From assembly GCA_938046495.1 (NCBI GenBank), contig CALIXG010000117.1, forward strand, positions 1 to 12,593: DNA of 12,593 nucleotides, written 5' to 3'. This stretch comes from an uncultured Candidatus Saccharibacteria bacterium. GTDB lineage: Bacteria; Patescibacteriota; Saccharimonadia; Saccharimonadales; Saccharimonadaceae. The notes under the pieces are model-generated. The model searched no databases. It was not told the origin of the DNA and worked only from the letters and a program-made list of their open reading frames with translations. A program made the translations under genes and the position numbers. The stretch's first letter is position 1. Each line of letters starts with the position of its first letter. Below, in pieces: positions 7,322 through 12,593 of this stretch.

Positions 7322-8821
7322 TTATGCGTGAGTGGAAGATTCGGAGGAATCTTCAGAAGTATTTTCAGAATTGGCGCGGCGCTTAATGATTGGGAACGGG
7401 ACGGCCTCGCGGCCGGAGACGCCTTCAAGTAGCCAGAAATTACGTTCGGAGTTACCCCAACCACAGGCTGGTGGCATACCGTACTCGAGCATTTCGACGA
7501 AATCTTGGTCGAGCATTTGAGCTTCACTGTCGCCACCATCACGCATGGCTTGCTGTTCTTTGAAACGAGCGAGCTGATCGAGTGGGTCGTTTAGCTCAGA
7601 ATAACCATTACCCATTTCGGTACCAGCAATAATCGGATGGAAACGTTCGGTGACTAGAGGATTTTCTGGAGAAATCTTAGCGAGAGGCGAGAGTGAAAGA
7701 GGTTCTTCAATTAACCAGAATGGTCCGCCAGATTTTTTGCGAATTAGCTTCCAGAGATTGTCAATGAGGCGTGAATCGGCCTGTGCGGTAGTAACTTCGA
7801 CGCCGTGTGTTCTTAAAATTTCGGTGATTTTAGCGCGATCTGGGTTGAAAACGTCAATGCCAAATTCTTCACGAATTAGGTCGGCGTATTTGATGCGTGG
7901 CCATTTATTAGAAAGGTCGATATCGAAGCCATTAACCTGGAATTTAAGAGTACCCCAAGTTTTTTCGGCGACATATTTAATCATTTCTTCATAAAAATCC
8001 ATGCCGTCTTGATAATCTTCGTAGGCCGCATAAGATTCAAAGGCGATGTGTTCTGGTAAATGTTCGTCATCGACACCTTCATTGCGGAAACGCGGGCCAA
8101 TATCGTAAACTTTTTCAAAACCAGCACCAATTAGGCGTTTTAATGGCAATTCTTGGGAAATACGAAGGTAAAAATCTTCGCCAAGTGCATCCATATGGGT
8201 GACAAAAGGTGTAGCGTCCGCACCGCCGGTGGTATGTTCGAGGACCGGGGTGTTCACTTCGATAAAACCGTGCATATTCATAAAATCACGGGTGGCTTGC
8301 CAGAATTTGCTGCGACGCACCATGCGCTCACGAACCTCGGGGTTAACATTCATATCAACATAGCGACGACGATAACGTTCTTCTTTATTGGTAAAACCAT
8401 CGCGACCTGGCATCGGGCGAAGGGTCTTGGTGAGAAGCTTGACGGCGTTAGTGAAAAGTGAAATTTCGCCAGTTTGAGACTTACCGACGAGACCTTCGGC
8501 TTCGATAAAGTCACCGGTATCGAGAAGCTTGAGCTGTTTGGTGCCGATAAGACCTGCTGGAGTTTCGTCTTGTTTCATAAAAAGTTGAATTTCACCAAAA
8601 TAATCACGAATTTTAACAAAGGCGAGCTTACCAAAGCTGCGAATGGCAACAATGCGACCAGCAATAACGACCTGTTTGCCATCGAGTTTTGCAAAATTAT
8701 CCAAAATTTCAGAAATCTTGGTGTTGCGATCAGAATGAGAAGGATAAGGATTGATTCCCATCTCCTTTAAGGTGGTAAGTTTTTTAAGTCGTTCGTTGCG
8801 GTAGTCGTTTAATGTAGCCAT
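7322..8821 (-). CDS. lysS: Lysyl-tRNA synthetase, class II
   Basis: Charges tRNA-Lys. The 499 residues match bacterial LysRS. An OB-fold anticodon domain occupies about 50-130 (VVIAGRIVAIRSFGKLAFVKI). The class II core follows: motif 1 around 184-193 (FIEVNTPVLE), motif 2 with FRNEGVDDEHLPEH at 245-258, LSPLAK at 377-382, and GNGYSELNDPLDQ at 404-416. Motif 3 is unusual: where most LysRS have GLGIGIDRLVM, this has GWGNSERNFWLLEG at 454-467, keeping the arginine (R460) but losing one residue and the glycine pattern. The C-terminus ends in a Ser/Glu-rich tail (about 484-499). The ATG follows frr by 15 bases with only a weak AAGAAA as ribosome binding site, so the two are probably co-transcribed. 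Function is confident; the motif 3 variant appears lineage-type rather than damage. Confidence 0.95.
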   Translation of the reverse strand: MATLNDYRNERLKKLTTLKEMGINPYPSHSDRNTKISEILDNFAKLDGKQVVIAGRIVAIRSFGKLAFVKIRDYFGEIQLFMKQDETPAGLIGTKQLKLLDTGDFIEAEGLVGKSQTGEISLFTNAVKLLTKTLRPMPGRDGFTNKEERYRRRYVDMNVNPEVRERMVRRSKFWQATRDFMNMHGFIEVNTPVLEHTTGGADATPFVTHMDALGEDFYLRISQELPLKRLIGAGFEKVYDIGPRFRNEGVDDEHLPEHIAFESYAAYEDYQDGMDFYEEMIKYVAEKTWGTLKFQVNGFDIDLSNKWPRIKYADLIREEFGIDVFNPDRAKITEILRTHGVEVTTAQADSRLIDNLWKLIRKKSGGPFWLIEEPLSLSPLAKISPENPLVTERFHPIIAGTEMGNGYSELNDPLDQLARFKEQQAMRDGGDSEAQMLDQDFVEMLEYGMPPACGWGNSERNFWLLEGVSGREAVPFPIIKRRANSENTSEDSSESSTHA

Positions 8822-8836
8822 AATTTTTCTTGTTGA

Positions 8837-9382
8837 TTAGATTTTCATAATTTCGGCTTCTTTAGCCTTGAAGAGTTCGTCGATTTTTGCACTGAAATCC
8901 TTGGTGAGGTCGTCAATTTCTTTTTCGCTACGCTTCTTAATGTCTTCGGAAAGGTCTTCGATAGATTTTAATTCTTTTCTAGCGTCATCGCGGATTTTAC
9001 GGAGAGCCACCTTAGCTTCTTCGATCTTTTGGGAGGTGGTTTTGACAATTTCCTTACGACGTTCTTCGGTGAGTGGTGGCACTGGGACGCGAATTACGCG
9101 ACCGTCATCGGCTGGATTGAGATTGAGGGTTTGATCGGCACGAATTGCATTAGAGATACCGGCAATGGTAGATGGGTCAAATGGGGTGATCAAAAGCATG
9201 GTTGCATCAGCAATGGTGACATTAGCTACTTGATTAAGTGGCATGTACTGACCGTAGGCTTCGACCTTGATGCTGGAAAGCATGTCTGGATGAGCGCGAC
9301 CAGTGCGAACTTTTTTGAGTTCCTGTTGGAAGCGATCGATGACGGCTTGAAATGCAATTTTATATTCGGTGTTATCAAACAT
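8837..9382 (-). CDS. frr: Ribosome recycling factor
   Basis: RRF acts with EF-G to split post-termination ribosomes. At 181 residues it has normal length and the two-domain pattern: a helix-bundle N-terminal segment with KKVRTGRAHPDML (23-34), the small beta domain at about 36-100, then VPPLTEERRKE (101-111), and the long C-terminal helices with RKIRDDARKELK (128-139). The ATG is preceded by AAGGAA with a 5-base spacer. Its own promoter element (TGATAAAAT) lies just after the proS terminator, so frr probably heads the frr-lysS(-serS) unit. No unusual features. Confidence 0.97.
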   Translation of the reverse strand: MFDNTEYKIAFQAVIDRFQQELKKVRTGRAHPDMLSSIKVEAYGQYMPLNQVANVTIADATMLLITPFDPSTIAGISNAIRADQTLNLNPADDGRVIRVPVPPLTEERRKEIVKTTSQKIEEAKVALRKIRDDARKELKSIEDLSEDIKKRSEKEIDDLTKDFSAKIDELFKAKEAEIMKI

Positions 9383-9387
9383 AATTT

Positions 9388-9416
9388 TTCCTTATATACT
9401 TATCTATATTTTATCA
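9388..9416 (-). promoter_or_regulatory. frr extended -10 promoter and RBS
   Basis: Minus strand TGATAAAAT (9416-9408), an extended -10 like those at proS and secA, then the Shine-Dalgarno AAGGAA at 9393-9388. A -35 would fall inside the proS terminator hairpin and does not match consensus. The implied leader is about 19 bases. Confidence 0.45.
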
Positions 9417-9420
9417 CATC

Positions 9421-9452
9421 AGAGAGAAAAATACCCCTGATTCGGGGTATTT
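9421..9452 (-). terminator. Intrinsic terminator of proS
   Basis: Arms 9429-9437 and 9444-9452 (AAATACCCC / GGGGTATTT) pair perfectly around a 6-base loop; on the minus strand the stem is followed by a T-rich tail (TTTTTCTCTCT from 9431 down). It starts five bases after the proS stop, a classic position. Confidence 0.85.
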
Positions 9453-9457
9453 AACTT

Positions 9458-10687
9458 TTAGAGTGAATTCTTGAATTCTTCGAGGCCGATAAGCTTGGTT
9501 TCGCCAGTCTTACGGTCGGTGATTTCGACTTGGTTATTCTCCAAGGTTTTTTCCGAAATTACTACGCGGTAAGGGATACCAAGAAGTTCAGAATCGGTAA
9601 GTTTTTCACCGATGCGCATATCGCGGTCATCAAGAAGGATTTCTTTACGGTGAGCATCGTGAAGCTCGTTGGTTATTTTAGCGGCTTCATCGCCAAGACC
9701 GATCAAGTAATACTTGAAAGGTGCGATGTTTTCTGGCCAGACAAGGCCTTTTTCGTCGGTAAACTTTTCAGCAATAACACCCATGACACGGGAAACACCG
9801 ATACCATAGCTACCCATGAAGACGGTTTTCTTTTCGCCGTCCTTGTCGTCGTACTTAAGACCGATTGGATCAGAAAATTTGTAGCTAAGAGTAAAGATAT
9901 TACCAACTTCGGCGGCGGCGGTAGAATGAAGGTCTTCCTTTTTAACGCCGAGGTCATTTAGAACTTCATCGATTACGACTTCTTCGTTCAAGACGATGGA
10001 TTTATCATCGTTAAAGTAGATAATATCCTCGCCAACTGGGGTGATGGTCTGGAATTCGTGACTATACTTAGAGAAAGCACCACCAGAAGCATAGGTTTCA
10101 TAGGTGCAATCACCGAGGCCGAGACGGGTGTAAATGCGTTTATAGGCCTCTTCGACTTCGTGATAGAACTTCTCGTGAGACTCTTTGTCGGTCGAGAAGC
10201 TATAGAGGTCTTTCATAAGGAATTCGCGAGTACGTAAAATACCGGATTTGGCACGAAGTTCGTTTCGGAACTTGGTTTGGAATTGGTAGACGTAGACTGG
10301 GAGGTCCTTGTAAGAAGAAATGTATTTGGTCATTAAATTGGTGAGTGGCTCTTCGTGAGTAGGAGCGAGACCCAATTCGCCGCCGGCATTAAGTTTGGTT
10401 TTGAACCAAACATCGATGACATCATCACGCCAGCGATCAGTTTTGACCCAGGATTCGGGGTTCTGAAGCGCAGTCATTTGCATCTCCTGACAACCGATCG
10501 CATCGAGTTCGTCACGGATGATGTCTTGAATTTTGTTTAATGTGATCAATCCGAGTGGTAAGAAGTCATAAACACCGGCCATTTCCTTGTAAATATAGCC
10601 AGCGCGGATGAGAAGTTCAGCGTTACGGCTGGTTTCTTCTTTTCCTACTTCACGGAAGGTCTTGATAAATGATTGACTTAACTTCAT
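9458..10687 (-). CDS. proS: Prolyl-tRNA synthetase lacking the editing (INS) domain
   Basis: Class II synthetase charging tRNA-Pro. Core motifs: THEE at 110-113; motif 2 spanning 140-164 (FRNELRAKSGILRTREF...); SHEFQ at 209-213; EVGNIF at 260-265; motif 3 GSYGIGVSR at 292-300; and an alpha/beta anticodon-binding domain from about 322 to the end. It has 409 residues, against about 570 for the E. coli-type enzyme: between SHEFQ and EVGNIF only some 46 residues remain, so the roughly 180-residue insertion domain that hydrolyses Ala-tRNA-Pro is absent. The reading frame is clean, so this is a compact form and not a deletion artefact. It is monocistronic by its promoter (divergent from greA) and terminator. 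The RBS is purine-rich (AGGAAAGGTGAAGG just before the ATG). Confidence 0.95.
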   Translation of the reverse strand: MKLSQSFIKTFREVGKEETSRNAELLIRAGYIYKEMAGVYDFLPLGLITLNKIQDIIRDELDAIGCQEMQMTALQNPESWVKTDRWRDDVIDVWFKTKLNAGGELGLAPTHEEPLTNLMTKYISSYKDLPVYVYQFQTKFRNELRAKSGILRTREFLMKDLYSFSTDKESHEKFYHEVEEAYKRIYTRLGLGDCTYETYASGGAFSKYSHEFQTITPVGEDIIYFNDDKSIVLNEEVVIDEVLNDLGVKKEDLHSTAAAEVGNIFTLSYKFSDPIGLKYDDKDGEKKTVFMGSYGIGVSRVMGVIAEKFTDEKGLVWPENIAPFKYYLIGLGDEAAKITNELHDAHRKEILLDDRDMRIGEKLTDSELLGIPYRVVISEKTLENNQVEITDRKTGETKLIGLEEFKNSL

Positions 10688-10722
10688 CCTTCACCTTTCC
10701 TGTTATAAATAATAATATTCTA

Positions 10723-10731
10723 ATTGTATCA
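10723..10731 (-). promoter_or_regulatory. proS extended -10 promoter
   Basis: Minus strand TGATACAAT, an extended -10, 35 bases upstream of the proS ATG, giving a leader of about 29 bases that carries the purine-rich ribosome binding site. The -35 region (CTGTTA) is weak. It lies back to back with the greA promoter in the only divergent intergenic gap of the window. Confidence 0.5.
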
Positions 10732-10758
10732 TAGAAAAATGAAAATAACAGAGATAAG

Positions 10759-10787
10759 TTGACATTTTTTGGGGCTTCGTGTATTTT
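10759..10787 (+). promoter_or_regulatory. greA promoter
   Basis: A perfect -35 TTGACA (10759-10764), 17-base spacer, and TATTTT as -10 (10782-10787, 4 of 6). This is the only promoter in the window with a consensus -35. Transcription would start near 10794, downstream of the in-frame GTG at 10779 and ATG at 10791, so translation should begin at the ATG at 10833. Confidence 0.6.
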
Positions 10788-10832
10788 TTAATGAAGAATT
10801 ATATTAAAAGAAAGATTGTATTTTTTATTCCT

Positions 10833-11279
10833 ATGAAAAAAACAGTAAGTTTAACTCAAGATGGTAAGAAAAATCTTGAGAATGAGTTGAAAAGTCTGAT
10901 TAAAATGCGCCCAGCGATTGCGGATCGTTTGGCGACTGCACGTTCTTTTGGCGATTTGAAAGAAAATCAAGAATATTCGGACGCGCGTGCGGAACAACGC
11001 CAAGTGGAAGGTCGTATTTTGGAGATTCAAGATATTTTGAAGAATGCCGAAATTATCAAGGTGGCGAAGAGTGGCAAAATCGCGGTAGGTTCGACGGTAA
11101 AAATCAAGATGCTTGGCAAAGAACATACTTATTCAATCGTGGGTGCCGTAGAGGCGGATCCATTAAATGGTCGTATTTCAGATATTTCACCAATTGGTAA
11201 AGCTTTAATTGGTAAAAAAGAGGGTGACGAATATACCCTACCAAATGGCAACAAGGGTGAAATTCTCGAAGTTGCTTAA
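10833..11279 (+). CDS. greA: Transcription elongation factor GreA
   Basis: Enters the RNA polymerase secondary channel and stimulates cleavage of backtracked RNA. Start chosen at ATG 10833 (MKKTVSLTQDG), giving 148 residues, since GreA proteins begin this way; the frame is open back to a GTG at 10779, but those 18 residues are not GreA-like and precede the predicted transcript start. The N-terminal coiled coil (about 10-72) holds the catalytic tip GDLKENQEYSDA (40-51), with acidic D41 and E44 as in E. coli. The C-terminal FKBP-like domain contains ISPIGKALIGKKEGDEY (118-134). The leader of about 39 bases is AT-rich and has no Shine-Dalgarno. It is the only plus-strand gene, standing alone between its promoter and a strong terminator. 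Confidence 0.95.
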   Translation: MKKTVSLTQDGKKNLENELKSLIKMRPAIADRLATARSFGDLKENQEYSDARAEQRQVEGRILEIQDILKNAEIIKVAKSGKIAVGSTVKIKMLGKEHTYSIVGAVEADPLNGRISDISPIGKALIGKKEGDEYTLPNGNKGEILEVA

Positions 11280-11292
11280 AATTGGATAGATT

Positions 11293-11321
11293 AAAAAATG
11301 AGGCCGGGTGGCCTCTTTTTT
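11293..11321 (+). terminator. Bidirectional terminator between greA and the CPBP gene
   Basis: GAGGCC (11300-11305), loop GGGT, GGCCTC (11310-11315), then six T (11316-11321). On the other strand the same stem is followed by a T run (A run at 11293-11298), so it can end both greA and the convergent CPBP protease gene. Confidence 0.88.
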
Positions 11322-11348
11322 ATCATATTTACTTAATCTAGGATAGTG

Positions 11349-12083
11349 CTAGACAATAAATAACATGTAAAAGGCAATGGCGTTTTTGAGGATATGTAAA
11401 ATAATTCCAGCATAAATCGTACCCGTGGTTTCGCGCATCAAACAGGCGACCACGCTGAGGGTGAAGACATCTACGCCGACATTCCATTGGCCGTGAAGAA
11501 ATCCAAAAAGAACAGAAACGATTAAGATTGAGGTAACCAGTGAGTGTTTTTTTCGAAGTTTGCCATAGATTAGTCCGCGGTAGATGACCTCTTCAAGAAT
11601 CGGGCCGGCTACTACTAGGGCGAGAGCCGCTAGAATTTTACCAGATGGTGAAATCAAGGTGGAGTAAAGCAATGGTTGGTTTTCGGTGAGATTGAACCAT
11701 GGAAAAATAGAAAAAAGTGCGGTAAGAATGGCAGAAAAAGCGAGATAGCCGAAGAAGCCGGTGAGCGCGAGTCCGACATCAGAGAAGGTGACTAAATTAT
11801 TCAAGCCAAGCTCATTACGGGTGACGGGAGTCTTAAGGGGTTTTATGTGCTTAAAAGTGAAGAGGAAAAAAATAAAACTTAAAACATAAACCAAGACGGA
11901 GAAGATGGTGGCGATGAGCGGGGTTTTCAGGGTCTCGGAGCTAATAATGACCAGCATCGGTACACCCACGATAAATTGCGCGGCATAAAAAGTAATAACG
12001 GCTAAAATCGGAAGATAAACGAGATCTGAGCCGGATTTTAGCGATTTGATAATTTTACTTGAAAATGAAGATTTTGATGTCAT
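11349..12083 (-). CDS. CPBP family intramembrane protease (Abi/Rce1-like)
   Basis: Polytopic membrane protein of 244 residues with about seven hydrophobic segments (roughly 22-48, 56-78, 102-128, 148-162, 182-198, 200-216, 222-243). The three CPBP motifs are intact: EEVIYR at 164-169 (EExxxR), FGFLH at 193-197 (FxxxH) and HILKN at 230-234 (HxxxN). The family includes the CaaX protease Rce1 and bacterial proteins linked to bacteriocin self-protection or membrane protein cleavage; the substrate here is unknown. The N-terminus is Ser/Lys-rich and likely cytoplasmic. The ATG follows the M50 protease stop by a single base, so the two are almost surely co-translated. It ends with TAG, the only non-TAA stop in the window. 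With no bacteriocin-like gene next to it, a housekeeping role in the envelope is more likely than immunity. Confidence 0.88.
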   Translation of the reverse strand: MTSKSSFSSKIIKSLKSGSDLVYLPILAVITFYAAQFIVGVPMLVIISSETLKTPLIATIFSVLVYVLSFIFFLFTFKHIKPLKTPVTRNELGLNNLVTFSDVGLALTGFFGYLAFSAILTALFSIFPWFNLTENQPLLYSTLISPSGKILAALALVVAGPILEEVIYRGLIYGKLRKKHSLVTSILIVSVLFGFLHGQWNVGVDVFTLSVVACLMRETTGTIYAGIILHILKNAIAFYMLFIV

Positions 12084-12084
12084 A

Positions 12085-12593
12085 TTAATGGAAAATACGA
12101 ATTAGATCTAAAATCGTGACGAGAATAAACATAGCAAAGAGGAAGAGGAAGGTGGTGGCAATAATTTTCCCTTCTGCCTCAGTGGAAAGCTTTTTCTTGA
12201 TTAATTTTGAGATAGTAATCATGGTCCAGCGGCCACCATCGAGGGCTGGAATTGGCAGAACATTCATACAGGCGAGGGAGATGGAAATGATGGCGGTGAG
12301 GAAGAGTAGTTCGGTAAGACCAGCGCTAACAAAACTTGGGAAAATGACTCCAATAATGCCGACCGGGCCAGAGACGGATTCACCGGCTTTCGCGAGTTCT
12401 TGTTTGCCAGACTCTTTAGCTCCTTGATTGCCAGTGATTTGTTTGGCGACTCCAGAGAAGAGATTCTTTACCATATCATAAAGACCCCGGAAAGTTTCGC
12501 CAGTAATTTGAGCGGTGGTGCCAAGGCCGATGAGAGGAGCATCGATTACAGAATAACGCGCGAGGAATTGGCCATCCATGCGCATAGAAATAC
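12085..12593 (-). CDS. Site-2 protease (M50, RseP-like), C-terminal part, cut by window edge
   Basis: Intramembrane zinc metalloprotease acting in regulated proteolysis of membrane-bound regulators or leftover signal peptides. The visible 169 or so residues are the C-terminal half: an SGPVGI segment, a hydrophobic stretch, then NVLPIPALDGGR, the conserved NxxPxPxLDGG motif with the third zinc ligand Asp, and a final membrane segment ending near IRIFH. The HExxH helix and PDZ domain must lie beyond 12593; the frame stays open to the edge (the ATG at 12585 is internal, preceded in frame by Ile-Ser). A Lys/Glu/Gly-rich stretch just before SGPVGI is a small loop. It is coupled to the CPBP gene with a one-base gap. 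Whether it is RseP proper cannot be settled without the N-terminal half. Confidence 0.88.
   Translation of the reverse strand, partial: ISMRMDGQFLARYSVIDAPLIGLGTTAQITGETFRGLYDMVKNLFSGVAKQITGNQGAKESGKQELAKAGESVSGPVGIIGVIFPSFVSAGLTELLFLTAIISISLACMNVLPIPALDGGRWTMITISKLIKKKLSTEAEGKIIATTFLFLFAMFILVTILDLIRIFH

Noticed and set aside
9464..9480. Tandem GAATTC repeats near the proS stop
   Set aside because: They encode ordinary C-terminal residues of ProRS (EEFKNS) and show no wider repeat structure.
11349..12083. CPBP protein as a bacteriocin immunity or phage-defence (Abi) gene
   Set aside because: No bacteriocin precursor, transporter or defence gene is next to it in the window; it is coupled to a housekeeping-type site-2 protease.

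Overview
This 12.6 kb window is dense, housekeeping bacterial chromosome: ten complete protein genes plus one cut by the right edge. Nine of the complete genes and the partial one lie on the minus strand; only greA is on the plus strand. There are no RNA genes, insertion sequences, prophage genes or CRISPR arrays. The gene content and sequence style suggest a small-genome Patescibacteria/CPR bacterium, most likely Saccharibacteria-like. The pointers are a SecA with lysine-rich extensions and no zinc-binding tail, a prolyl-tRNA synthetase lacking the editing insertion, a lysyl-tRNA synthetase with a variant motif 3, a stand-alone M16 peptidase next to secA, and AT-rich extended -10 promoters, one of which would give a leaderless murD mRNA. 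The lineage is an inference; no marker such as 16S rRNA is present. The standard genetic code fits, because long ORFs run uninterrupted with ordinary Gly and Trp codons.

Layout, read in the direction of minus-strand transcription (right to left): the C-terminal half of a site-2 protease (RseP-like, M50) is followed after one base by a CPBP/Abi-family intramembrane protease. A bidirectional terminator separates this pair from the convergent greA. Then come proS (promoter divergent from greA, own terminator), frr-lysS-serS (translation genes), hpf (own promoter over the end of serS), a hairpin terminator, secA followed after two bases by the M16 peptidase, and murD with its own promoter.

Functionally the window splits in two. 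The central block serves translation: charging Pro, Lys and Ser tRNAs, recycling ribosomes (RRF) and hibernating them (HPF). The flanks serve the cell envelope: SecA drives protein export, an M16 zinc peptidase is coupled to it, MurD builds peptidoglycan precursor, and two intramembrane proteases of different chemistry sit side by side. GreA rescues stalled RNA polymerase.

I did not find a clearly new multi-gene system. The observations most worth checking are the altered catalytic-loop residues in MurD, the shared extended -10 promoter form with a likely leaderless murD, the tight secA-M16 and M50-CPBP pairs, and the lineage-type changes in LysRS, ProRS and SecA.
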